Notes: generated by a model not told the origin, from the letters alone. Shown: positions 1 to 12,182, numbered from the stretch's first letter. The stretch is 64,000 bases of DNA from Rhizoclosmatium globosum (GCA_002104985.1 MCGO01000060.1:206039-270038); one strand, 5' to 3'. Numbers and translations are program-made.

Positions 1-348
1 TTGGCGAGCCTCCGCCAAAAGCTTGCAACGCAGCACGACGTTCTCACCAAGGCCTCTAATCAAGTTGCATTCATTCGTTCCAAACTGATTTTGACAATTT
101 TTGATTCCTGTGGCATTTTAGCGTCTGAGTCCCAGAACGTTGCTAAAGCTTTGGCATATGATCATCGGAACTTGAGCTTCCTTGTCAGCTTGAAAACGGA
201 TTTTGAAAATGGAAGCTCAAACAATGAAAGCACTTGGTCGTATTTGCCAACCAAGAAGGAGGTTGGAAGAGCTGTGGGTTTGCTGTATCCCGAATTGACT
301 CCAGATGTAATTGAAGTGTCGGCGGATGGTTTGCCACGTTATGAGTAA
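1..348 (+). CDS. C-terminal part of an unrecognised protein
   Basis: An open frame runs in from the left edge and stops with TAA at 346-348, so only about the last 115 residues are visible and the true start lies outside the window. The piece is soluble-looking, mostly helical, with no motif I recognise; it ends with a Pro/Glu-containing stretch (PTKKEVGRAVGLLYPEL near the end). No function can be given. It is followed by about 250 nt of AT-rich sequence before the next promoter. The first codon in the window is TTG, so it should not be taken as a start. Confidence 0.5.
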   Translation: MASLRQKLATQHDVLTKASNQVAFIRSKLILTIFDSCGILASESQNVAKALAYDHRNLSFLVSLKTDFENGSSNNESTWSYLPTKKEVGRAVGLLYPELTPDVIEVSADGLPRYE

Positions 349-546
349 CATATTCTTCCCTTTTACCTTTTTTTTTGGATTGAAGCAGAATGAAATATAA
401 GCATAGATATATCAATTTTGAGAATTGCACTGATTTGTGATCCTGATTACTGATTTTTGACACCCGTGCAGCGAATTTCTATCAGTCAGCTTGTTATAAA
501 CGTCGCGCAATGGAGCTGTATCTACACGTGCAATTAGCCCGCGAGG

Positions 547-552
547 TATAAA
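547..552 (+). promoter_or_regulatory. TATA box upstream of the MFS gene
   Basis: TATAAA sits 52 nt before the ATG at 599, in a GC-rich context (GAGGTATAAAGGGC). The spacing allows a short leader of about 20-25 nt. This is inferred from sequence only. Confidence 0.45.
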
Positions 553-598
553 GGGCAGTCACACTTATCGTTCCAAATCCGCTTCCAAACAGCTTGCC

Positions 599-2192
599 AT
601 GTCTAACATTGTGGTTCCCACTGATAAAAACGCTCTCGAGCCGCAAACTAGTGATCTCATCCTCGCCGCTACTAGCGTCGAAGGTTTTGATGAATCTCTG
701 GAGTACACCGAAGAAGAAGAAGCCAGGGTCCGCCGCTTGATTGATGTGAGAACATTCACTTCAATTCAATCTCACAACAAAATCTAATTCATAGTCACTA
801 AAATAGACTCGATTTATGCCATGGATTCTATTCTCAACCTTCATCTTGAACATGGACCGTACTAATTTGTCGAACGCCATCTCTGGAGGCATGGCTCGAA
901 ACATTGGAATCACACTCACAATCATCAACAACTCCATTTCCATGTATGCTGTTCTCTTCTCCATTGCCGCCTTCTGTGGATCGATTCTTGCCAAGCGTTT
1001 CGGTCCACACCGTGTTATTCCAGCCATGGTCTTTTCTTGGGGTCTGGTGACACTTGGGCACGCTTTTATTCAGGATGCAAGTCAGTACTACTTGATTCGT
1101 GCTCTTATTGCGCTTACTGAGGGAGGTGTGATTCCTGCAACTCTCGTTTACCTTGGATCTTACTACAAAAGAAACGAACTTGCAACTCGACTCTCTTGGT
1201 TTTGGGGAGTCCAAACTCTTGCCTCCGCCGTGTCTGGTTTGATGGCTTCCGGTTTGCTTCAACTTGAGGGAGTCAATGGCTTGAACGGTTGGCGTTGGCT
1301 TTTTATTGTCGACGGAATCATTACAGTCTTGGCCGCGTTTGCATTCTGGCAAGTTCTTCCTCGCTCTCCTTACCACACAAAAGAAGGATTCCTCAATTTT
1401 GGTGGTTGGCTTACTGAACGGCAAGGAAAGATTGCAGTCACTCGTGTTGTTCGCGACGACTTGCTCAAGCTCCAATATGAGGCTAGAGTTACTTTGAAAG
1501 ACGTCTGGGCAACATTGGTTGACTACCGCGTTTGGGGCCACTTGATCATTACACTCATTGGGTTGACTTACGCGACACCATTTGGAACGTACATGCCTTC
1601 GATTATCAACTCATTTGGATTCAACGTTTACGTCTCCAATGCCTTGACTGCGCCAAATGCAATCTTTGGATTCATCACCATGACAACTTTGGCTTGGCAT
1701 TCTGACAAGTACAATGAACGTGGATTCCACGGTGTCTTTGCTAACACTTGGCTCTTGGCTGGAATAATGCTTCTCGAGTTCTTACCTGACGACTCATCAA
1801 AGGGTGTTTTATTCCTTGCTACCTTCGTGATTGCTGGTGCTCCATCTGTCCACCCGCTCAACATCGCTTGGATGTCGGAGAATACAGCGCCAATTGGAAA
1901 GCGTACAGTTGCCACAGGTCTCATTATTGGATTCGCAAATATTTACGGCGTGTACGCTTCACAAATCTATCAAGCAAGCGACGCTCCCCGTTTCCACACT
2001 GGAAACTTTATTTTGATTGGTTTCGTGTCTGCCACTATTCTGCTTTGGTTGAACCAAAAGTTCTTGTACGTTCGCACTAATAAGCAAAGAGCTTCTGTGT
2101 GGAATGCCAAATCTGACGATGATAAGGCTGAATACAACGCCAACACGACGCACCAAGGAAGCGATAGACTTGACTTTGTTTTTAAGACTTAG
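599..2192 (+). CDS. MFS transporter, anion:cation symporter (Dal5/allantoate permease-like) family
   Basis: Two exons, 599-745 and 807-2192, joined across a 61-nt GT..AG intron (746-806) in phase 0, giving about 510 residues. The join restores the family's N-terminal pattern: an acidic cytosolic tail, then VRRLID-TRFMPW and the first membrane helix ending in LNMDRTNLSNA, the usual signature of the Dal5/TNA1/pantothenate branch of the major facilitator superfamily. About 12 hydrophobic segments follow, with a central loop near residue 230. These proteins carry small organic anions or vitamins (allantoate, nicotinate, pantothenate) into the cell with protons; the substrate cannot be told from sequence. 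Frame intact. The gene has its own TATA box and is convergent with the next gene. Confidence 0.88.
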
Positions 2193-2463
2193 ACCCTGAT
2201 TCAGTTTTCAACATCTCTTAATAAATCATGATTAACTTTAACCTCCTCACTTTGAATATTATTTAAGTTACGTGAACTTTCTCTGCTACATACAATCATC
2301 CACATCGGCCAATTCATAATGAAGCATCATCAAGAGACAACTGCAAACGTTCCACCCGAGATAACGTCGTCCTTTCAACGTGAGTTTTTGTGAAATCCAT
2401 CATTTCAGCGTCCTGAAGGTTCTCCATGAAATACTTCTATTCATAAATTTTTGAGGTCTATAA

Positions 2464-4209
2464 TTATTTCTTATTCAGATATATAATCATGATGAGACCG
2501 AACAACGCCCAAATCCAACTTCCACTCATAATCGCCGCAGCAAAGCAGATAAATTCCAATCTACCGTATTCCCGCATCAATTGTACAACTTCTTTTCCCT
2601 CCTTCGAAATCGACATCGTATTTCCAAACTCAGGGTCCTTGAGATAAACCGCAACCCAAAACAACGCGCATAGCAGACACGGCACATAAAACTGAACCAA
2701 TGAACTCCAAATTCCATCCCCTAAAACCCCAAATCCATCAAAATACGAAACGAGCATAGGCCAGACAACCAAATACCAAACGCTCTGCCCAACAGCAAAC
2801 ACCAGAACCCGTTCCTTCTTCATCTCTCCATCCAACAACTCACCTATCCCACATAAAACCAAAACACAAACCCCAACCGCAACCGAAATACCTCGCCATC
2901 CCAAAACATCCTTCCGCATCTGAACACCCATTTGAAACACCACAACCGCCGCGAAATTCAGCAAAACGTACGCTGTCACAATCGCAGCACCAAAGGGTTC
3001 TTTCTCTGCACTGAACCCAAACAAATCAGGATTAAAATACCCAATATCCGCAGATGGGTCCTGTATCAAATTCGGAACCCGTGGAATATCATTCGGATCC
3101 CCAAGCCGCAACTCTGGCCGTTCAGGCGTCCACCCTGGCCCCATAAACACCCGATTCATAGCCTCCCTTGGACTCTTCGCTGTTACCACACCCGTCAAAA
3201 CGTTCTTGAGGTGATGGAATTGAATCGTGATTGGGTCAAACGTATGAATGTTATGTGTAACACCATACACCACGGGTTCAACGTCCCCCTTCTCCTGCTG
3301 ATACGTTCCAAACATTATATCCCAGATAATCAGCACGCCCGCGTAGTTCTTGTCGATGCAGAAGGGGTTCCGGCCGTGATGCACGCGGTGGGAGCTTGGC
3401 GTGTTGATGACGTATTCGAGGGGGCCGAGGTGGGGTATGACTTCTGTGTGGATCCAGAACTGGAAGAGGAGGTTGAGCATGTTGTGGAATGCGAAGGATG
3501 GTGGTGGGATTATGAGGGCGAGGGGGAGGTAGAAGAAGGATGTGAAGAGGACTTGGGTTGTGGATTTGCGGAGGGCTGTGGAGAGGTTGTAGTCTTGACT
3601 GTTGTGGTGTGCTGTGTAGCGAGGGGGTTTGAAGGGTGAGTTAGGTGGAAAAGGTATGGTGGAGGAGGAATACTCAACTGACGTGACTAGCCCATCCAAT
3701 GTTTAATTCGTGTGATCCACGGTGAGCCCAGTAATAAGCCAGGTCAACTCCCAAAAACGATAATACCCAAACAACAAGATCCCACTGCTCGTCAAATCGG
3801 ACAAGGCAAATCCGGTTGTACAACCAAACATACATTGTGATTTGAAACTCTTTCAACAACAAGTCAGATGTCTGTTGGAGAACCCCTAAACCAATCGAGC
3901 CAATCATATCATTCAAGCGCGGAAACTGTGGGAGACGTTTCTTTGGCTTGGTGGCGTACAGCTTGGCATGTAAGTGAATCAGGAGAACAGCTGCCATTTC
4001 TAGAAACAGGAAGGCAATGAAGATGGGCTGAGCTTTTGCGATAACGTTGGGGACCTCGGTAAGAGACTTGTAGCTAGTGTCAAATGGATTGACAACGTAA
4101 AACATCCTGAGGGTGTCTATATTGGGGTATCTTTAGATGAGTAAAGTCTTCAAGGAAGGTTGGTGATGTAGGAATAGAGTGTACCAGCCACAACGGAAGA
4201 TGACGCCAT
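2464..4209 (-). CDS. AGMO: Alkylglycerol monooxygenase (TMEM195-like fatty acid hydroxylase superfamily)
   Basis: Proposed exons on the minus strand: 4209-4185, 4116-3679 and 3611-2464 (introns of 68 and 67 nt), about 536 residues. The middle and last exons join in phase 1 and rebuild the di-iron histidine cluster: HRGSH, then SHVTHH followed by NSQDYNLSTALR, then FWIHTEVI and RVHHGRN. This order and spacing match animal AGMO, the tetrahydrobiopterin-dependent enzyme that cleaves the ether bond of alkylglycerols in the ER membrane. Several hydrophobic segments lie before and after the histidine core, as in the family. The small first exon (MASSSVVA) is my inference; without it translation would start at 4105. 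The second intron uses the unusual donor GTTGAGT. Convergent with the MFS gene. Confidence 0.85.
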
Positions 4210-4490
4210 GATCGAAAGGTTGTCGCGGAATAATTCAGAAGCGGGATGTTTATCGTTGAAAAACGAGAGGCGGAAAATCATATTCCCCACCTTGGATCAA
4301 ATCTATACACTGACGAGAGGAATGTCGGAATTTGAGACACTAAAAAATACGAAGGAGAGAAATGAAAAGAATGTATCAGAGGAAGGTAGCTTACTCATTC
4401 TTAACGATTTATCAAAAACAAGACCTTTATAAAAACCACACTCTCTAACCCCTCCACAAGTATACTTCCTCACATTTCCCATCTTAAACA

Positions 4491-7082
4491 TCACAACTCA
4501 ACACCCTGAAACAAATCAACATCCTCCACCAAAAACTCCTTAATAGCTTCCAACGCGACATCCTCGTCCTCTCCACTACTACTCCCCGAATCCGAAAAGA
4601 CATGTCCATCGTCATCGTTTTCAATCTCGGATGCATGTGGACCTGTAGTAGTTGGGATTTGCGAGGCGTCCCAGTCTGCGTCTATTGAGTCGTATAGGAG
4701 TGCGAAGCTGTGGAATTACGGGAGGTTAAAAGGGGGTTTGGAATAGAGGGGTATGAGAGGGGGAGGTTTACCTTTTCCGTTTCGATGTCGTTGCGGATAC
4801 TGTTGATGTTGATTTTTGGAGTGTTGGATGTGTTGGTGGGGGGTGAATGTTTGGACTCGATGTTCGCGATGAGCGGCTTATGAATTTCGAGGGTGGTGAT
4901 GGAGAGGTTGTTGGGCTTTGGAGGCGTTGTGGGTGCGAGCGGGTTGGGGATTGATACGAGTGCTGATGTTGCTGATGTTGGGTATAAATAGAGTTGGGTC
5001 GCGGTTGGGATGTTGATGTTGTTGAGGTGGGTATTGAGCGGGAAGGTTGTAAAGAGGTTTGAGAGTTGTGGGCCTGAGGTTGACTGGTAGATGATTGCGA
5101 GGAACGTGGATATTGGAGTAACGGGGAATGTGAATAAATACGCGTCGATATCGGTGGCTGTGTGTGACGAGATTGTGATGGTATAGAAGACTGTAACGGT
5201 TGCGAAGACTGTGACCGTTGAGACGGTTGAGACTTGGAAGATCCAACAGAAAGACGTGAATGTATAGACGGCTGAGACAGTTGAGAAGGCTGAGAAGCTT
5301 GAACCCCCGCATGCATTCGTTGACTTAAAAGCGGCACAGCCGAAATCAACCCCAAATTCGGTTTCGATAACGACGACGAGATCTCATCTCTCTGAGACCC
5401 AACTCCAGTCCTTATCCGAGGCTCATCATCAAACCCAACAGCCTCATCTTCCGTCTCCTCATCATTTTCCATCGCCCCACGCTTTTGATAGTTCTGAAGA
5501 TACGGTTGATTCGATTGAGAAAGGGGTTGCGTGGCTGAAGGCGAGGCAGGACGTGAATCATCGAACCCAACTGCGTCTTCGTCTTCTGATTCGTGTTGAG
5601 AGGGGGTATTCAGGGATGGCTTAGGTGTATTTGTTTTGTGGGGGATTGAAGGCTGGGAGAGTGGGAGAGTGGATGACGTGCGAGAGAGGGGTAGGGAGGA
5701 TATCCGGGGAATAGCTATTGTACGTTGCTGGGAGTTGGAAAGAGGTACAGATTGAGGCGGTGATGGTGTCGGTTTTGGTGCTGGCGATGTATTGACTGAT
5801 GGATCGTATTCCTCGAGGAGTTCCCCTTTTTCAGACACATCTTTCATCGACGCGTCTAAAGCATCATCAACTTCAACAGCTCCTTTATCGTTTTCTAGTT
5901 CACTGGAACTCGATTCATTCGCAGATGAGGATATTCGCGGTGCTGTAGACTCAAGAGGCATATTGGGCTGATTCGACGACTCCGACGGTGAAGCTTCAGA
6001 TGATAATTCAATCACATTCTTTGATGCAGTGACTGGTACAGTTTCAGTCTCCATTGGATCAGTCTCCATCGCGTCTACATCAATCACCTCCTTCACTGAT
6101 TCTTCCTTCCCTCCCCGCCATCAAGTTCCTCATCTTCCACCAAATCCATCGAACGTTGAATAACAAGCCGCGCCTTCTTTTGAGACAACTGCGCCATCAA
6201 AGAAGGTTTCACCGAGAGTTTCAGCAGTGTATCAGCCAATTCATGAGAAGACTTGCCCTCCTCCTCCTCATCCACACCCACAACTTCCCCAACCTCCTCC
6301 TCTTCTTCTCTCTTTTTCTCTAGGACAGAACAAGGAGGCGGCTCTCCATTCATAGAAGGCACTGGTATCCTTAAACCATCGACTTCATCTTCAGTCTCAT
6401 CCCCATCCTCCTTTGCCTCCACTTCCTTTCGCTCAATGACAACAGCATCCACGTCTATCGGCTGCTCATCTTCCATATCGACATCCATAGCATCTTCTTC
6501 CTTCTTTTCTTGGATCTGAACAGTGTCCGGAAGATTCGAGTGTGGATCAACGACGCCCTTAACAAAGGCTTCGTTTACATCACTGGTTTCACGAGTACTT
6601 ATTAGATCCTTTGACTTCGCGGTTGATGTATTCGAGGGGAGTGTGACTGTTGATTGAGGATAACGAGGCGGAGTTGGTGCATTTGCAAAGACATCTTCCT
6701 GCGAAAAGACGAGCGAGTCGTTTGGAAGATTGACTTGATCCTGCGAATGGTTTGTTGATTGTTTTAATTTGTCGTTGAAGAAGAAGGTGGTTTCACAGGC
6801 AACGTTCAACGACTGCGAAAACAGAGGAAGATTGTCGGTGTCTTCTTCTTCTTCTTCTTCTTCTTTTGGCGATTCGTTTAATTGATGCGACAAAGTGGCA
6901 GCGGTGGTGGTTTGAAGGGCTTCGAGAATGGACTGGGTTTGACTGTGGTGAAGGAGAAGGTGCGAGGCTGTTGAAGAAGTGGTGGTGGTGTTGATGCTGG
7001 TTGTGCATTCAAGCGGAATGTGCCCGCCTTTAAATACAATTTGGCGGGCTCGTTCAACCAACTGCGAAAGGTTGGTTGTCAT
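4491..7082 (-). CDS. Large low-complexity SQ/TQ-cluster protein, function unknown
   Basis: Start ATG at 7082; exon 1 7082-4772, exon 2 4707-4491, with a 64-nt intron (GTAAAC..CACAG) in phase 2. Exon 1 needs one extra base to stay open: near 6113-6116 a C4 run (G4 on the coding strand) is one base short of keeping frame. With that base the phases agree and the protein is about 842 residues. It starts MTTNLSQLVERARQIVF, then has acidic blocks (a Glu run near residue 75) and a long Ser/Gln/Pro-rich middle with dozens of SQ and a few TQ pairs. It ends in a short KRK basic patch and an acidic helical tail. SQ/TQ clusters are typical targets of ATM/ATR-type kinases, so a DNA-damage or replication-checkpoint role is possible, but I recognise no domain and assign none. 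Confidence 0.6.
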
Positions 7083-7143
7083 TTGACTTTGTTCAAAGTG
7101 AGACACAGAGAAAGTGAATTGAACAGACAAAATAAATAAAGAA

Positions 7144-8621
7144 TTAAAATGTGGGAATTCGATGTACTGTCACTCGTTGTCTCTTGAATTCAACGGCTGT
7201 TTCGGTCGAATAGGTGCGTATTGGTACCTTCTTTGGCTTCGAACCAACAACACCAACAACAAGCACACACACAAACACCATGCATCCAACACATACTGAA
7301 ATATCTTCGTGCATTCCTACATACTGCATCCATTCAACACTCAGTATCGATAACACGCCTGCACTTTGTATTGCTGTTTTGTGGCTTTTGAATATCCATA
7401 CCAACAGAAAAACTAGTATTGATACGCCGCAAGAGAATAGTACTCGTGTGCTTGGAACTAGCAGAGATGTAATAGTCGTTGAATAATATTCGTACATCGA
7501 GACAATAGAATCGTGCGTTGTCTGGAGTTGCATGGATGTGTCAGAGAGTGTTGATAGAGTTTTTGAGATTGTTTCCATGTGTTCTTGGATTTGTGGTTGG
7601 ACACTGGTCATTGTTTCTAGTATAGATGCAGTCATGTTTGACAGGGCGTGTAACGAAGTTGTCGTGTCAGTCTTAGGTAAATGAGTTATTGATAAGACGC
7701 GACAAATTGAAGAATTTACCATCAACGCGTCCATAAATACATCCCGCTCCCTAATCACTTCAAATACCTTGCCTTGACTCTTAACCAACTCACCAGCAAG
7801 ATCACCCACCCCACCTGTAACCCTCTCAAAAACACTCTCCACCAACACCTCAATCCTCCCCCGAACACCAACCTCCCACTCCTCAAACCAAACCCGTCCC
7901 CTCCGTACCTCTTCTTCCATCCTCTCCATTTCCGCCAAAACCCGTTTCACACGCTCCTCAACTTCACAACTCACATCCCGACTCTCCCAAACAACAGACC
8001 GCACAGACTCCATATACACTACCAGATTCCGTGCATGTGAGAGCGTCACCAAGTCCATGCACACAAGGTTCACGTATCTGTTTTTTTGAATGTATGAAGA
8101 ATAAAAAAAGGGGCGTGCATGGAAGATTTTTTTTTTTTTTTTTGAGAGATGGAATTTGGTTTTACTTTGAGGTTGTTGTGTAGGACGTCCAGTGTTGTGT
8201 GGATGCACGGGCTAGGGCGGATGTGCACTTGTGGAGAGACTTTTCGTCTTGTTCTTTGTTCATCTGTTTACGTGTTTTTTTCATTAATGAGTCTATCGTG
8301 AAGGGGGGAGTCCACCCGTTGGGGAGTCATCAGTCATATCAGGAATTAAATTCAACTTGCCCCAACACACCCAATAATCTCACTCTCTTATCACTGAACT
8401 TTTTAAAACCAAACGTGAAACTCAACTTTCGGGTCTAGACATGCACGTGGGATTGAGAGGGAGGCTGAGCGCAGTTCGCAGAGGGTTAGGGAGATGGACA
8501 GAGACGTGAGTGCGGATTGGATTGAGCATTGTGAAGGATTCGTTAAGGAATCGATGGCTGTTGCGAGACACGGGGTTTGTGGGATGTGTGTGGAGAGTGG
8601 GTATTGATTTGGATGTGACAT
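7144..8621 (-). CDS. Kar5/Tht1/GEX1-like nuclear fusion (karyogamy) protein
   Basis: Four exons proposed: 8621-8427, 8263-8166, 8077-7720, 7671-7144 (introns 163, 88 and 48 nt), about 392 residues, phases consistent. The spliced N-terminal part carries the family cysteine pattern: C..(SL)..C, then SISLTLCELRSAS and PRAC, then KCTSAL followed by HWTSY and a further VC. This matches the Tht1/Kar5/Brambleberry plan. A coiled-coil region and two or three hydrophobic C-terminal segments (VLFSCGVSILVFLLVWIF; VCVGCMVFVCVLVVGVVG) follow, again as in Kar5, which acts at the nuclear envelope during nuclear fusion in mating. No clear signal peptide is seen, so a further 5' exon may be missing. The last intron has an AAG acceptor and is in frame if retained (16 extra codons). 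The first intron has donor GTTGAGT. Confidence 0.6.
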
Positions 8622-9190
8622 TTCTGGCGGACTTTTTTGACTTGACTTCAAGAGACACTTTTGAATTGGAAGAATTCATTTATTTCCTTTTTGTCCAAGA
8701 CTTGGGGTTGTTGGGTGGAAATCATTAATGACAATTACCAACACGTCATTTACTTATTCTCTTGTCTACTTTTAACAGGAGTTTTTATATAGAAAATCTA
8801 TCAACGGAATGCCGTCGGCGAGAAAATCATCAGTAGAAGTCTCGACGTTCGTACAAATGTTTGTACTGGCTGTTATTTTCAAAGACATAAGAACTTACGG
8901 TTTTTTAAATAGCTGGGTCTCAGTAGTTTGGACAACGGTCGTGGTCATATCCAAAGAAGATGATTTGGTTCTCTGTTTATAAGTTTTGACTTATGATTAA
9001 ATGACTAATTTTCAAATGGTAAAAAGAAAAAAGCGACATTTACAATTCCTAAGTTATGTGTCTTCATTTATTGTTCTATCCGAGTTCAGTTGTTTAATGA
9101 ATAATAAGGGGACTCTTATTAGACAAGCGGCTCTCCCAACTTGTCTCCTTCAAATCGAATCCGAGGATAGGTAGTACCATCGTGCATTGA
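8622..9190. other. Intergenic region between divergent Kar5-like and F-BAR genes
   Basis: About 570 nt shared as upstream sequence by two divergent genes. AT-rich, with no open frame I trust. It could hold a missing first exon of the Kar5-like gene (for example around 8679). No RNA gene or repeat was recognised. Confidence 0.4.
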
Positions 9191-12182
9191 ATGACAACTA
9201 CCTCTAGTACGACGCCAGCCAGACAAGTAAGTACTAGTACAAGTACAAGTAGTAGTAGTACTTTAATTCTTTTGTATTAATTGAATCACTTCTGAATTAA
9301 TGTATCGGCAGCTTGGAGCGCAGCGCACCCGGCCAACCTCTGCCTCCTCGACAACATCGTCGCACCGATCGTCGACAGCGCTGAGTCCGGCGCTCTTTCC
9401 CACTTCGCTGACGTCGCTTCCAGACGACTCGAACCAACCACTCTCACTCTCACCAGTATCACCCAAACGAAGCTCGTACGGACACCCGCCCAAGACCGAG
9501 TCGCCGACATCGCTGATTCCATTCACATCGCGCTTCTTTGGCGCACACGGATCGACAAGGGACGTGCGCGAGGGTGTGCGAGTGCTGCACGAATCACTTG
9601 GTTCGCACTTGAAGGAACTCGATCTGGTTGCCGCGGTTCTTGTTCGCAGAATTACCTCGGAGGAAAGTGCGGCAAAGGCGTGTGAAGAGAGTGTGGCGGC
9701 GTTGGTCCCGAGTCTGATGTACAGTATTAAAAACTAGTACGAGTACTGTACCCTAAATTGATGATCCAATCCACACAGGGAACTCCATCAACCCGCTTCC
9801 ATCCTTCCTACGCTTTCTACCTATGCTACTACTCTCTCGCAAATGGCCGCTGCTCATCGTCTTCTTGCAGAGCGTCTCTCGCAAAATGGTGTTGCTGTGA
9901 TCAAGGACTTTTGTGCGAAACATCGGAGATTGGTGGATCTAAAAAGGACGGAGGTCGATTCGCATTATTCGGTTTATTTGAAGAGTCTGCAGGAATTGGA
10001 GGCGAAAAGAGCCGCCTTTTTTGGGGAGGTGGAGGGTGTCGTTGGGAAGAAGGTTAGTTGGAACTTGGAAGCGAAGACTAACTCAACGAAGAACGAGTAA
10101 AAGAAGAGTGAGAGACAGCATGGGAACGATTCGATCCAAGGACGAAGGGAGTCTCTAGTTCGCGCGGAAACTGGGTAAATGGGACGAATAGAGGGAAGTG
10201 AGCAGGAAAAGTATTGTGGGTGCCCGTGAACGATCTATCGCGAAGCAAACTTGAAGATGCTGCCCATTTTTTCTTCTTTGAACGAGGAACAAGGGAAATA
10301 TGGATCGTTTCATACCTACTTAGTGAGCGTAGCGAACTCCCCTTTGCGGAGCGAACCAGACGAGAATTCCTTCTGGGACTTTTCATTGAATGAGGAGCGA
10401 ACGATATTTACATCGTGTCAAACAAATAGCTGGGATTAGTAAGCGCCTATGAATGTCCTTTCGCTTGTTACCAGCCACTACTTGGCATTATGCTAAAATT
10501 CTAACTTAAAAATAATAGGAATATCTTGGTGCACTAACTACGGCAGAACACGCACGTTCAGCAGTCGAATTCCACATTACAGAGTTTTTACAATATGCTC
10601 AAGACACTCAACATGCGCGATTGCAACTCTCCCGCGAAGTATTTACAATGCTCGAAGACGCGCAAACAAACTTTTACCACACCCAACTCCAAAACTGGGC
10701 ACCCCCTTCCAACCAAACCACAGACGATTCCGACGACGAAGACTCGCCCACACCTGTACAAACCACAAAACTCGCTTCTCCAGACCCTCTCCTCGGCACA
10801 CAAGAAATCGCCCACGTGCTTCAAACAGGAACAAGACATACCCAACCCATCCTCTTGGACCCAATCATCCCCCTCTGTCAATGCTTCGGAATCTCTCTTG
10901 AAGCTTTACACCAAGCAACGTCAGACCCGATTCCACCATTCCTTCGAAAATGCATTGCATCGTTGCACGAGTCCCTCACGCTTCGTAAATTGAAGACACC
11001 CGTTGATGCATGGATCACGGGGTCGGCTGGGTTGGCGCAAGTTCCTGCGATTCAGTTTTTGCGGATGGAAGCGAATGGGACTTGTGGTGGGTCGGGTGTG
11101 CATTATAGTCGTGTGAAGAGGGAGGAGCCTAGTGTTATTTCTGCGCTTGTGAAGGAGTTTTTGGGTGAACTGCCGGTCGGGCTTGTTGGTACGGAAGTGG
11201 AGGAGACGTTGAGGATCGTGTATGATGCGTATGGTGAGTGTTTGTTGTTTCATTGTGTGGTTCGCTGACATTATGGCGAATAGAAACGGTCGATATGGAA
11301 GAAGACGATACAATCCGTCTCAAAACTGTTTCATCCTTGCTTCTAACCCTCCCAACATCGCACTACGAAACCTTGAAGCTCCTTTCCCACCTCCTCCACA
11401 TTACAACAAAAGACCTCCCAGACACATCCCCAAAACTCTTCCACTTAATCCGCACCCTCTCCCCCCTCATCCTCCGCGCCAAAATCGAAACCACCGAATC
11501 CCTCCAAGACACACTACGCGACAAACTCTGCTACGACCTCCTCCGAAACTACACCGACATCTTCCCCGCCCTCGACGACGACCCCACGAACGACCACTAC
11601 AACGACCGCGTCTTCGCACCCCCGACAACCCCACCCCCAACAGACACCTTCGACGACGACGACGACATCCCGAACCGCGGACGCCACCGCATCTCCCGAA
11701 ACAGCACCCTCTTCAGCGGCCTCGTCGAAGGAAGCAAAGACGTTGCCGAAGGCGCGTGGAGGGGTCTCGTTAAAACCGTGAGTGGATTGAACATGAACCG
11801 CGCAGCAGCTACTAGTGCGCCGCAAGAAAACGTGTTGTTTGATTCTGGGGTTGGACGGCGGTTCACGGTGGGGAGTCCGCTATCTCGGGGGAGGGAGAGT
11901 GAGAGCGGGGAGGAGTGGGCGCTTCCTGGGGATATGGCTCGACGACATACGTCTTCAGTTGATGCAGCGGCGCGGCGGCTTGGGCTTGACAACTTTTCGG
12001 ATGTGGAGGAGAGTGAGTATGAGGAGGATAATGGGGTGAGAGCTGTTGTGTGTAATTGGAAGGGGTGTGGAAGGGAGTTTGAAGGGAATAAGGCTTTGAT
12101 GTTGCATATTGCTGGTGTGCATATGGGGCATGATGGTACTTCGAGTGGGGTTGTTGTTGTCTCGAATCCTGCTTCTATGTGA
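9191..12182 (+). CDS. F-BAR / RhoGAP-like protein with C-terminal C2H2 zinc finger
   Basis: Five exons: 9191-9226, 9312-9718, 9779-10052, 10519-11233, 11284-12182, all phases consistent, 776 residues. After a Ser/Thr-rich head (residues 1-80) comes an F-BAR-type helical region (about 85-330). A RhoGAP-like domain follows (about 355-560): PPFLRKCIASLHE, DAWITGSAGL, then SALVKEFLGELP. F-BAR proteins bend membranes and RhoGAPs switch off Rho-type GTPases, as in yeast Rgd1/Rgd2. In the position of the catalytic arginine finger (normally GxxRxSG) this protein reads WITGSAG, so it may be inactive as a GAP. Near the C-terminus (about 727-750) is a textbook C2H2 finger, C-x4-C-x12-H-x4-H, not usual in this family. 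Intron 3 is exceptionally long (466 nt). Confidence 0.75.
10053..10518 (+). other. Unusually long intron of the F-BAR gene
   Basis: 466 nt against 44-90 nt for almost all other introns here. Donor GTTAGT, acceptor AATAATAG; both flanking exons fit in phase 0. The middle contains short palindromic pieces around GAGCGTAGCGAAC and GCGGAGCGAACC, which could be the trace of a small inserted element, but no target duplication or terminal repeat is clear. Confidence 0.5.

Noticed and set aside
834..1541. Open frame of 235 codons on the minus strand
   Set aside because: Lies wholly antisense to the MFS transporter, whose membrane helices and family motifs are clear.
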